Source: UBA9410 sp036123635 (GTDB taxonomy: Bacteria > Actinomycetota > Acidimicrobiia > Acidimicrobiales > MedAcidi-G1). Taken from it: 16,383 bases of DNA. Each line of letters begins with the position of its first letter. Positions within the stretch are counted from its first letter, which is position 1. Shown piece by piece: positions 1-6,320 of the stretch. The translations under genes were made by a program, and so were the position numbers. The notes beneath the pieces were generated by a model that made no database searches, was not told the DNA's origin, and saw only the letters and a program-made list of their open reading frames with translations. The stretch is taken from NCBI GenBank assembly GCA_036123635.1, contig JAZADL010000093.1, positions 1 through 16,383 on the forward strand. The letters run 5' to 3'.

Positions 1-86
1 ACTTCTAGATCATCCTCGGCGAGTTCGAAGATCGTCTCGCAGTACTCCTCGAAGGCCGGGTGGTATTCGGGCGCCTGGTATGGCAT
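1..86 (-). CDS. Probable DtxR/MntR-family metal-dependent regulator, N-terminal fragment
   Basis: The reverse strand opens with ATG at 86-84 and stays open to the left edge: 28 complete codons plus two bases. The fragment reads MPYQAPEYHPAF followed by EEYCETIFELAEDD. The second part resembles the first helix of DtxR/MntR/IdeR regulators (EEYLxTIxxLxE), which precedes their winged-helix DNA-binding domain. These proteins bind Mn or Fe and repress metal-uptake genes. That identity is inferred from the short N-terminus; the DNA-recognition helix and metal ligands lie outside the window. The gene diverges from the thiolase-like gene, with 83 bp between the two starts. No ribosome binding site is visible, and a good -10 hexamer lies about seven bases upstream of the ATG, so a leaderless message is possible. 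Another protein with a similar first helix cannot be excluded. Confidence 0.5.
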   Translation of the reverse strand, partial: MPYQAPEYHPAFEEYCETIFELAEDDLE

Positions 87-93
87 GCCGACG

Positions 94-99
94 ATTGTA
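94..99 (-). promoter_or_regulatory. Candidate -10 element (TACAAT) for the regulator, leaderless geometry
   Basis: Read on the minus strand, positions 99 to 94 spell TACAAT, five of six matches to TATAAT. Its last base is eight nucleotides from the A of the ATG at 86, so transcription would begin at about 86-87. No convincing -35 hexamer is seen 16-18 bp further upstream. Leaderless transcripts are common in Actinobacteria, which fits the missing ribosome binding site. The start site is predicted from spacing only. Confidence 0.35.
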
Positions 100-134
100 G
101 GCGTCAGTCTTCGATGGCGGCTGGGCGGCCCGGC

Positions 135-163
135 GAGACAGGTCGTCACGGACGGGCGATGAT
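135..163 (+). promoter_or_regulatory. Candidate promoter for the thiolase-like gene (GAGACA-17 bp-GATGAT)
   Basis: GAGACA at 135-140 (four of six matches to TTGACA) and GATGAT at 158-163 (four of six to TATAAT, with the conserved A and final T) are separated by 17 bp. The predicted start would fall on the A of the ATG at 170, which would again make a leaderless transcript. The thiolase-like gene has no clear ribosome binding site, which agrees. Each hexamer is individually weak. Confidence 0.28.
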
Positions 164-169
164 TGCACC

Positions 170-1648
170 ATGTCCCTCGACCCCCGGACCCCGGTGATCG
201 TGGGTGTTGCCCAGGTCACCGACCGGGTAGACGACCCAGCGGCCGCCCGAACCCCTGTCGAGTTGATGGTCGACGCCCTACGCAGCGCGGCGGTCGACGC
301 AGGCAGCCCCGGCTGCATCGCCGGCCTCGAAGTAGTCGGCGTGGTCGGTGGTATCTGGAGTTATACCGACCCTGGACAACAAGTAGCCAACCAGGTTGGC
401 GCCAGCCTTGCCTCTACCCTGCTCACCGGACTGTCCGGGACCTCGCCCCAGTGTCTGCTGGACCACCTGGCCACCCAGATCGCCGTCGGGGGCATAGAGG
501 CAGCAGCCATGGTCGGCGGCGAGTCCTATCGGTCGCGTCGACGGGCCCGCCGGATGGGCGTGGACTTTCGCCGAGACGTAGACGAATCTCTGCCGTCGGC
601 CGAGAAGTATGCAGGCCTACTCCCAATGGCCACCGAGCATGAAGTGAGCCGTGGCGTTGTGGCCCCCGGGGTTTTCTACCCTGTTGTCGAGACAGCGATC
701 CGACACTCCCGGAGCGAATCAGTGTCTGAACACCGACAAAGGATCGGCGAGCTGTGGTCCCGGTTCAACGCCGTAGCCGTGGAAAACCCCCATGCTTCGG
801 TCCGCACCCCGATGACCCCGGACGAGATCACCACACCGATCGACGGCAATCGCATGGTCGCCACCCCGTACACCCGAGCCATGATGGCCAACAACAGCGT
901 GGACCAGGCCTCAGCGGTCTTGGTCCTGTCGGTTGCCCGGGCCGAAGCGCTAGGAATTCCTCGGGACCGCTGGGTTTTCCCTCAGGTGGGGACACGTGCA
1001 GAGGATCCGCCGTCGCCCAGTATGCGTTGGGACCTGCACCGGTCCCCAGGGGCCAGAGTCGCTGGCCACCGGGCCCTGGCCCTTGCAGATCTAGGAGTCG
1101 ATGACATCGACCACCTGGATCTCTACGCGTGTTTCCCAGCGTCAGTGCAGGTGTGCTCGACCGAGTTGGGTATCGACCTTGATGGAGATCGGCCCCTAAC
1201 CGTGACCGGTGGACTGACCTTTGCCGGTGGCCCCCACTCCAACTCGGTGGGCCAAAGCCTTGCTGCCATGGTGGAGAGGCTGAGAGAACTGCCCGGGACG
1301 GGATTTATCTACGCCAACGGCGGGTATTTCGGCAAGCATGCTTTCGGCGTATACAGCTCGGAGCCCCCGATAACCGGGTACCGGAGCGAGGACCTCCAAT
1401 CCGAGGTAAGGGAACTTCCAGTACGGATACCGAATCCCGCCTTTGCAGGTAGAGGAACCATCGACGGCTACACGGTTGTCTATGACCGGAACGGCCGGCC
1501 GGAGCGTGCCCTAGTGGCCCTCCTAACCGATGAGGGAGCCCGGGTGTGGGGCGGGACCACTGACCATGCCACCCTCGTGGCGATGGTCGACGAGGAACAT
1601 GTCGGCCGGAAAGCCGAACTGGACCCTGACGGCCTAGTGGCCGTCTGA
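170..1648 (+). CDS. Thiolase-like protein of the TLP1 type (annotated as acetyl-CoA acetyltransferase)
   Basis: This 492-residue protein has the thiolase fold and an extra C-terminal domain like that of mycobacterial thiolase-like protein type 1. It begins with a thiolase-type strand (TPVIVGVAQVTDR, 7-19). The region around 92-118, where true thiolases carry the nucleophilic Cys in a CxSG context, reads SPQCLLDHLATQ and lacks that context. Later blocks are DLYACFPASVQ (317-327), TGGLTFAGGPHSN (346-358) and YANGGYFGKHAFGVY (381-395). They occupy the positions of the NEAF, GHP and CxGGG motifs, but the catalytic His and second Cys are not in their usual settings. The C-terminal part (about 410-492) would be the additional TLP1 domain. 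Family members often fail to show normal thiolase activity and may bind CoA or lipids. The gene is followed after 13 bp by a nitronate monooxygenase gene, probably in one operon. Family assignment is firm; the reaction is unknown. Confidence 0.82.
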   Translation: MSLDPRTPVIVGVAQVTDRVDDPAAARTPVELMVDALRSAAVDAGSPGCIAGLEVVGVVGGIWSYTDPGQQVANQVGASLASTLLTGLSGTSPQCLLDHLATQIAVGGIEAAAMVGGESYRSRRRARRMGVDFRRDVDESLPSAEKYAGLLPMATEHEVSRGVVAPGVFYPVVETAIRHSRSESVSEHRQRIGELWSRFNAVAVENPHASVRTPMTPDEITTPIDGNRMVATPYTRAMMANNSVDQASAVLVLSVARAEALGIPRDRWVFPQVGTRAEDPPSPSMRWDLHRSPGARVAGHRALALADLGVDDIDHLDLYACFPASVQVCSTELGIDLDGDRPLTVTGGLTFAGGPHSNSVGQSLAAMVERLRELPGTGFIYANGGYFGKHAFGVYSSEPPITGYRSEDLQSEVRELPVRIPNPAFAGRGTIDGYTVVYDRNGRPERALVALLTDEGARVWGGTTDHATLVAMVDEEHVGRKAELDPDGLVAV

Positions 1649-1651
1649 ACC

Positions 1652-1657
1652 AAGGAG
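1652..1657 (+). promoter_or_regulatory. Ribosome binding site of the nitronate monooxygenase gene
   Basis: AAGGAG lies in the 13-bp gap after the thiolase-like stop, four bases before the ATG at 1662. It fixes the start choice for the downstream gene and is one of the few canonical Shine-Dalgarno sequences in this window. Confidence 0.7.
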
Positions 1658-1661
1658 CCCC

Positions 1662-2792
1662 ATGCAGACACCGATCACCGAAATGTTCGGGATCGAGTTC
1701 CCGATCCTCGCCTTCACCCACTGTCGTGATGTGGTGGCGGCCGTATCGAAGGCTGGTGGACTTGGCGTGCTGGGTGCTGTCGGCCACAGTGACAGCGGGC
1801 TGGAGACCGATCTGGCTTGGATCGAGGCTGAGATCGGTGACCGGCCCTACGGCGTGGATCTCATCGTGCCGGCACGGTACGCCGGCTCCGAGGAGGGAGG
1901 ACTAGACGTCGCCGACCTGGTGGCCGCCATCCCGGGTGCTCACCAAGAGTTCCTTGACGAACTGATGGAGCGCTATCAGGTCCCCGAGGACCCCGACGCG
2001 GCAGGCTGGGCCATACGCCCGGGAGAGGCCCCGTTCTCGGCCAACCGAGCAATCCAACAACTCGACATCGCCCTGGCTCACCGCCCTTCGCTGGTTGCCA
2101 ACGCCCTCGGTCCTCCGCCATCTGAGATGGTCCAGCGCTGTCGGGAAGCAGGGGTGAAGGTGGCAGCTCTGGCCGGAAGCCGGGTGCACGCCGAACGTCA
2201 TGTGGCAGCGGGTGCCGATGTCATCATCGCCCAGGGAACCGAGGGAGGGGGCCACACCGGTCAGATCGGGTCCATGGTTCTGCTCCCCGAGGTAGTCGAT
2301 GCCGTGGCCCCAGTACCGGTCCTTGGGGCAGGTGGCATTGGGAGGGGTCGCCAAATGGCAGCCGCCATGGCCCTTGGCGCAGCCGGCGTCTGGTGCGGAT
2401 CCGTGTGGCTAACCACAGAGGAGGCAGAGACCCACCCGGTGGTCAAATCCAAAATGCTTGCTGCCAGTTCGGGAGACACCCTGCGCTCCCGGTCGATTAC
2501 CGGTAAGCCAGCCCGCATGTTGCGTACGGCGTGGACCGATGAGTGGGACCGGGACGACACTCCCGAGCCGCTGGGAATGCCGCTGCAACCCATGCTGACC
2601 AGCGCCGTGATGGAACGCATCAACCGAGCAGCCCACCGCGAGGGTTCGGGAGCGGAAGAATTGGCCACCTACTTCGTGGGCCAGGTGGTTGGGACCATGA
2701 ACCGGACCCGGGGCGCCGGACAGGTCGTTCTGGACATGGTGGAGGAGTTCATCGACGCCACCGAGGCAGTAGCCGCCCAACTCAAGGTCTGA
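1662..2792 (+). CDS. Nitronate monooxygenase family flavoprotein (2-nitropropane dioxygenase-like)
   Basis: This 376-residue FMN-dependent TIM-barrel protein belongs to the NMO/NPD family, which oxidises alkyl nitronates or acts on related small substrates. Visible signatures are the N-terminal strand with FPILAFTHCRDVVAAVSKAGGLG (split here as 13-24 and 25-35), the family motif QGTEGGGHTG (191-200) with the likely active-site His198, and the phosphate-binding block LGAGGIGRGRQ (221-231). WCGSVWLTTEEAE (244-256) and SKMLAASSGDTLRSRS (263-278) follow, as is common in actinobacterial members. The ATG is supported by AAGGAG four bases upstream. The gene follows the TLP1-like gene in the same direction and ends convergently, 37 bp from the dehydrogenase stop. 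Many actinobacterial homologues sit next to acyl-CoA genes, so the natural substrate may be a CoA-linked or lipid-derived compound rather than a nitronate. That last point is inference. Confidence 0.88.
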   Translation: MQTPITEMFGIEFPILAFTHCRDVVAAVSKAGGLGVLGAVGHSDSGLETDLAWIEAEIGDRPYGVDLIVPARYAGSEEGGLDVADLVAAIPGAHQEFLDELMERYQVPEDPDAAGWAIRPGEAPFSANRAIQQLDIALAHRPSLVANALGPPPSEMVQRCREAGVKVAALAGSRVHAERHVAAGADVIIAQGTEGGGHTGQIGSMVLLPEVVDAVAPVPVLGAGGIGRGRQMAAAMALGAAGVWCGSVWLTTEEAETHPVVKSKMLAASSGDTLRSRSITGKPARMLRTAWTDEWDRDDTPEPLGMPLQPMLTSAVMERINRAAHREGSGAEELATYFVGQVVGTMNRTRGAGQVVLDMVEEFIDATEAVAAQLKV

Positions 2793-2829
2793 CCGGCGCT
2801 CCTAACCGACAGATTCGATGCCTGTCTGG

Positions 2830-3591
2830 TCAGGAAAGGCTGACCAACTGTCCGCCGTCAACCAACACGGCGTGGCCGGTCATCCAGCTTGAGGCATCTG
2901 AGGCGAGGAAAAGCACCGTTTGAGCAATGTCCTCCGGTTCACCCAGTCGCTTCAGCGGCAGGGTCTCGGCGATGGCGTCGCCCCGTCCGTCTTCCCACAG
3001 TGCACGGGCAAAGTCGGTACGGATCAGGCCCGGGCACACGGCGTTGATCCGAACCGCTGGGCCCACCTCGGCCGCCAGTTGCTCGGTCAGGTGGATGAGG
3101 GCCCGCTTGGTCAGGTCGTAGACGCCCAGGATGGTGTTGGTACCAAAGGCGCCAACCGATGAGACGTTGACTACGGCCCCGCCGTGCTCCTTCATCCAGA
3201 GGTTCCAGACAGCCTGGGTCCACACCAACGGAGTGGTCAGGTTGGTAGCGAAGGTCTTCTCCCACCTGGGTACGTCGATGTCGATGACCGGACCGGCATA
3301 TGGGTTAGTCGCCGCGTTATTGATCAGTACATCGACGGCCCCAAAAGCCTCCATGGTGCCGTCCAACACCCGTTCCATGTCCTCGACTTTTCCCACGTGG
3401 CCGGCCACCCAGGCCAGGTCGCCACCCGTCGAGGCTCGGAGGTCTTCAACCGTGGCCGCACAGGTCTCCTCGTTGCGGCTGGTGATCATCACCTTGGCCC
3501 CGGCTTCCGCCATGGCCGCAGCAATGGCGCGACCGATTCCTCGCGAGCCACCGGTAACGATGGCAACTTTGCCGTCCAGTCGGGTGTCCAT
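2830..3591 (-). CDS. Short-chain dehydrogenase/reductase (SDR, classical)
   Basis: This is a 253-residue NAD(P)-dependent oxidoreductase with a Rossmann fold. It shows the cofactor motif TGGSRGIG (13-20), NNAA (91-94), Asn117, the catalytic Ser145 in VNVSS, Tyr158 and Lys162 in YDLTK, and a PG turn at 187-188 (CPGLIRTDF). The C-terminal DGG at about 245-247 is also typical. Length is normal for a classical SDR. The frame stays open upstream to 3810, but that extension overlaps the acyl-CoA synthetase gene and reads as low-complexity shadow sequence. The start is therefore placed at the ATG whose protein begins MDTRLDGKVAIVTGG; a weak AGGG lies nine bases upstream. The gene follows the acyl-CoA synthetase by 61 bp on the same strand, so it may oxidise or reduce a hydroxyacyl or ketoacyl intermediate. 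The exact substrate cannot be read from the sequence. Confidence 0.93.
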   Translation of the reverse strand: MDTRLDGKVAIVTGGSRGIGRAIAAAMAEAGAKVMITSRNEETCAATVEDLRASTGGDLAWVAGHVGKVEDMERVLDGTMEAFGAVDVLINNAATNPYAGPVIDIDVPRWEKTFATNLTTPLVWTQAVWNLWMKEHGGAVVNVSSVGAFGTNTILGVYDLTKRALIHLTEQLAAEVGPAVRINAVCPGLIRTDFARALWEDGRGDAIAETLPLKRLGEPEDIAQTVLFLASDASSWMTGHAVLVDGGQLVSLS

Positions 3592-3652
3592 GGTCGGCGA
3601 CCCTAGGGCCGGGGTCCTGCCCGTCCCGAAGTGGGCGCCGTACCCGACACGG

Positions 3653-5209
3653 TCAGGAAACCCGGCGTTCGTGGCCCTCCCAATAGGGCTCGCGCAGTTC
3701 ACGCTTGAGGATCTTGCCCGACGGGTTCCGGGGGATGGCCTCGACGAAGTCCACCGTCTTCGGGCACTTGAAGCCAGCCAAGTGCTCCCGGGCGTGGACC
3801 AGGATCTCATCGGCCGTTACCCCAGAGTCGGCTACCGGGATGACCAGGGCCTTGCCCACCTCTCCCCATTGTTCGTCTGGCACGCCGATGACCGCCACGT
3901 CGGCGATCCCCTCATGTGACATCAAAGCGTTCTCCACCTCGGCTGGGTACACGTTCTCTCCGCCCGAGATGATCATGTCCTTCACCCGGTCGTGGATGTA
4001 GAGGTAACCGTCCTCCATATAGGCAAGATCCCCGCTCCGGAGCCAACCGTCGCCCGGTAGGGCCTTGGCCGTCTCCTCGGGCATGTTCCAGTAACCCTTC
4101 ATGACCCCGCCGTGACGCATCCAGACTTCGCCCACCTCGCCGTCAGCTACTTCCTCACCGGTTTCCGGTTCGACGATTTTCATCTCCATGCCTCGGATGG
4201 GCTTGCCAGCCGACCGCAGCAGCTTCGGGTCGGCGTCGCCCCCGTGGTCCTCGGGCGGCAGCGTGGTCCCTCCGCCGGTGGTCTCTGTCATCCCGTACAC
4301 CTGGAAGTAGTTGCATCCGAACTGCTCCATGGATTTCACCAGGACGTCCTCAGTGATGGGCGAGGCTCCGTAGGCGATGTACTGCATCGATGACAGGTCG
4401 ACGTCCTCGCTGGGCACCATCAGAAAGAACTGGAGGATGGCGGGTACGAAGATGGCGTGCGTGGTCGCCTCCGCTTCCACGATCTGCAGTCCAGCCACCG
4501 GATCAAACTCTCGCATCATGATCGTGGTGGCCCCGTTGGCCATGCCGAACTGAGCCCAGCCGCTACCAGCAATGTGAAATAGCGGCATGACACACAGGTT
4601 GCGGGAGTCCTCATCCATGTCCCAGTCCACTGTGTCGAACAGGGCTTGGAAGTTGGCGTTGGTGATCTGGGCACCCTTGGGCAGGCCGGTGGTGCCTGAT
4701 GTGTAGAGCTGTGTGCAGACGTCATCGTCAGCCACTGGCAACCTCTCGCAATCCGATTCGTGGGCATCTCGCCACTCGTCATACGAGACGTGGTCCCCTG
4801 CCGAACCGATGACCACGATCCGCTCGACGTGGGTCAGGTCGGCCTCAAAAGCCGCCAACTGCTCGGCGAACTCCTCGTGTATTACCAGGACCTTCGCCTG
4901 CGAGTCGTTGACGATGTAAGCCATCTCCGGTGGAGCTAGGCGCCAGTTCACGGCAACGGTCACTGCGTTTAGGTAGGCCGCGCCGAATGCCAACTCGAAG
5001 TACTCGATTGAGTTCTTGTCGATGAAAGCCACTCGGTCCTGTGAGCCGACGCCGTCAGCGACCAGAGCATTGGCCGTCTGACCTGCCCGGGCCTGGATGT
5101 CGTTCCACGACTGGCGGTCATCGCCGAGGACGATCATGTCCCGGTCCCCGAGGGCCGCTGCCCCGAGGTCAATGACGTCGGCAAAATTCTTCACAAGGGA
5201 GAGGTCCAT
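3653..5209 (-). CDS. AMP-forming acyl-CoA synthetase (ANL superfamily)
   Basis: This 518-residue enzyme would activate a carboxylic acid with ATP and CoA to an acyl-CoA through an acyl-adenylate. The core motifs are intact and in order: YTSGTTGLPKG (169-179, phosphate loop), YGMTE (305-309), the SGDL block with Asp394, the hinge Arg408 in DRVKD, GGENVYP (416-422), and the catalytic Lys499 in NPSGKILKREL. Length is usual for fatty-acid or short/medium-chain acyl-CoA ligases. No membrane segment or signal peptide is seen, so it should be cytoplasmic. It lies between an ABM-domain gene (86 bp upstream) and an SDR gene (61 bp downstream), which suggests a small catabolic unit for an organic acid. 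The ATG at 5209 has no good ribosome binding site, and a possible promoter lies in the 86-bp gap. Chain-length or aromatic specificity cannot be told by eye. Confidence 0.94.
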   Translation of the reverse strand: MDLSLVKNFADVIDLGAAALGDRDMIVLGDDRQSWNDIQARAGQTANALVADGVGSQDRVAFIDKNSIEYFELAFGAAYLNAVTVAVNWRLAPPEMAYIVNDSQAKVLVIHEEFAEQLAAFEADLTHVERIVVIGSAGDHVSYDEWRDAHESDCERLPVADDDVCTQLYTSGTTGLPKGAQITNANFQALFDTVDWDMDEDSRNLCVMPLFHIAGSGWAQFGMANGATTIMMREFDPVAGLQIVEAEATTHAIFVPAILQFFLMVPSEDVDLSSMQYIAYGASPITEDVLVKSMEQFGCNYFQVYGMTETTGGGTTLPPEDHGGDADPKLLRSAGKPIRGMEMKIVEPETGEEVADGEVGEVWMRHGGVMKGYWNMPEETAKALPGDGWLRSGDLAYMEDGYLYIHDRVKDMIISGGENVYPAEVENALMSHEGIADVAVIGVPDEQWGEVGKALVIPVADSGVTADEILVHAREHLAGFKCPKTVDFVEAIPRNPSGKILKRELREPYWEGHERRVS

Positions 5210-5217
5210 GGCGATGA

Positions 5218-5247
5218 AATCTATCCCGGACCCCGGCCGGCGGTCAC
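5218..5247 (-). promoter_or_regulatory. Candidate internal promoter before the acyl-CoA synthetase (GTGACC-18 bp-TAGATT)
   Basis: On the minus strand, GTGACC (5247-5242) and TAGATT (5223-5218) are 18 bp apart. The predicted start is about two bases before the ATG at 5209. The lack of a ribosome binding site and the 86-bp gap after the ABM gene are compatible with a separate, nearly leaderless transcript. Both hexamers match their consensus at only four of six positions. Confidence 0.22.
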
Positions 5248-5295
5248 CCCCAACCGGTCTAAACCGAGGTTGCAGTAGTCACGGGACGCCGTGGC

Positions 5296-5598
5296 TTAGA
5301 GCAGCTTGGTGACCGAGGCGACCTCGTAGCGGTCCATCGACACGCCGGAGACGCCACAGTCCCGGAGCGACTTCTGGAAGGTCCGGCTGTGGGAAGCAGC
5401 CATGTGGGCTCCGAGATGCTCCTCGTCTTCCCACCGCTCGAAGATGTTCAACAAGCCCGGAATGAGCGGATCTGGAGTCATCACGTAGTCGAGGCACCCC
5501 TCCTCGGCCCGAGTGGCCTCCATCAACGTGGTCGCCGATACCAGCATCTGTTCTGCCTTATCGGGGTCGAACGTAATGGTGCCGGCAATGACGATCAT
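5296..5598 (-). CDS. ABM-domain protein, putative quinol monooxygenase
   Basis: This 100-residue protein fits a single antibiotic-biosynthesis-monooxygenase (dimeric alpha-beta barrel) domain. It starts with the strand MIVIAGTITFDPDKAEQ, then a helix (to about 33), EEGCLDYVMTPDP (32-44), the family-typical block IFERWEDEEHLGAHMAASH (52-70, with Trp56, His65 and His70), and a final strand (about 85-98). Relatives such as YgiN oxidise quinols without cofactors, and others (LsrG) act on signalling sugars. The family is functionally diverse, so the reaction is not assigned. GGAGG lies five bases before the ATG. It is the first gene of a minus-strand group with the acyl-CoA synthetase and SDR, and it diverges from tag with 89 bp between starts. 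Confidence 0.87.
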   Translation of the reverse strand: MIVIAGTITFDPDKAEQMLVSATTLMEATRAEEGCLDYVMTPDPLIPGLLNIFERWEDEEHLGAHMAASHSRTFQKSLRDCGVSGVSMDRYEVASVTKLL

Positions 5599-5603
5599 GG
5601 AGA

Positions 5604-5608
5604 CCTCC
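5604..5608 (-). promoter_or_regulatory. Ribosome binding site of the ABM-domain gene
   Basis: The plus-strand CCTCC at 5604-5608 gives GGAGG on the coding strand, five bases before the ATG at 5598. It supports this start for a short protein. Confidence 0.65.
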
Positions 5609-5631
5609 GTAGGTCCGTGGTGTCGGCAGGG

Positions 5632-5641
5632 AGCGTACTGT
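5632..5641. promoter_or_regulatory. Candidate shared, overlapping -10 elements of divergent ABM and tag genes
   Basis: AGCGTACTGT contains a TANNNT hexamer on each strand: TACTGT at 5636-5641 facing tag, and TACGCT at 5637-5632 facing the ABM gene. They share the central TA. Predicted leaders are about 40 nt for tag and about 27 nt for the ABM gene, each including its ribosome binding site. No clear -35 hexamer is seen on either side, so this is tentative. Confidence 0.22.
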
Positions 5642-5687
5642 CGGCCTCTCCGACCGACGGAAGCGGAGACGGCGTGGAGCCAAAGAC

Positions 5688-6320
5688 ATGGGCGAGCACC
5701 TAACCACCGGCCCCGACGGCGTTGTCCGGTGCTGGTGGCCCGGAGACCGGGCCGACTATGTCGCCTACCACGACCATGAGTGGGGTCGACCGGTGGTCGA
5801 CGATGTCCGCTTGTTCGAGAAAGCCTGTCTAGAAGGATTTCAGGCCGGCCTGTCGTGGTTAACCATCCTGCGCAAGAGAGAGAACTTCCGGACTGCTTTC
5901 GCTGGCTTCGACCCGACCCTTGTGGCCCAGTTCAACGATCGGGACGTGGAGCGATGCTTGGCCGACGCTGGAATCGTGCGTCACCGGGGCAAGGTCGAGT
6001 CCACTATCAACAACGCCGCCCGGGCCCTGGAGGTGGTCACCGAGTTCGGCTCGCTGGCCGCCTACCTGTGGGGCTTCGAGCCCGACGGGCCGACCCGGAC
6101 CAATGAGGGTCACATCCCGACCACCACACCCGCCGCAACCACCCTGAGTCGGGATCTCAAGCGGCGAGGCTGGACGTTCGTCGGGCCAACTACCGCGTAC
6201 GCGCTGATGCAGGCCATGGGCATGGTCAACGACCATCTAGAGGGCTGTGCCCTGCACGCCGTGGTCGAAGGCGAGCGGGCCGACCTGATCCGGCCAGTGG
6301 CCACCGGGAGCCCAAGATGA
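5688..6320 (+). CDS. tag: DNA-3-methyladenine glycosylase I
   Basis: This 210-residue base-excision repair enzyme removes 3-methyladenine from alkylated DNA. It aligns by eye with E. coli Tag over its whole length, with about eleven extra N-terminal residues and a short C-terminal tail. The zinc site is complete: Cys15 (RCWW), His28 (AYHDHEWG), His183 and Cys187 (VNDHLEGC), matching E. coli Cys4, His17, His175 and Cys179. The lesion-pocket block LEGFQAGLSWLTILRKREN (48-66) keeps the key Glu49 and Trp57. ADAGIVRHRGK (92-102) and RGWTFVGPTTAYALMQAMG (160-178) form the DNA-binding helix-hairpin region. TGGAG at 5675-5679 lies eight bases before the ATG. The stop overlaps the start of the flavoprotein gene by four bases (ATGA), indicating co-translation with an oxidoreductase and a helicase. 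Confidence 0.97.
   Translation: MGEHLTTGPDGVVRCWWPGDRADYVAYHDHEWGRPVVDDVRLFEKACLEGFQAGLSWLTILRKRENFRTAFAGFDPTLVAQFNDRDVERCLADAGIVRHRGKVESTINNAARALEVVTEFGSLAAYLWGFEPDGPTRTNEGHIPTTTPAATTLSRDLKRRGWTFVGPTTAYALMQAMGMVNDHLEGCALHAVVEGERADLIRPVATGSPR

Noticed and set aside
2808..2826. Inverted repeat GACAG/CTGTC in the convergent gap between the nitronate monooxygenase and SDR genes
   Set aside because: Only five base pairs with a nine-base loop and no T tract on either strand; too weak to call a bidirectional terminator.
3599..3616. Short hairpin GACCC/GGGTC between the acyl-CoA synthetase and SDR genes
   Set aside because: Five-pair stem expected by chance in GC-rich DNA, with no T tract or neighbouring structure.
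3592..3810. A 73-residue N-terminal extension of the SDR reading frame
   Set aside because: It overlaps the end of the acyl-CoA synthetase gene, is Ser/Arg rich like high-GC shadow sequence, and the normal SDR N-terminus begins at the ATG at 3591.
3131..3919. A 262-codon plus-strand open frame spanning the SDR/acyl-CoA synthetase junction
   Set aside because: Antisense to two genes with complete catalytic motifs; its own translation changes composition at the junction and has no recognisable domain.
5640..5654. Hairpin GTCGG/CCGAC and a repeated TGTCGGC (5621-5627, 5639-5645) upstream of tag, considered as an operator
   Set aside because: Short, GC-rich, and not matching any operator I know; no evidence that it is bound.
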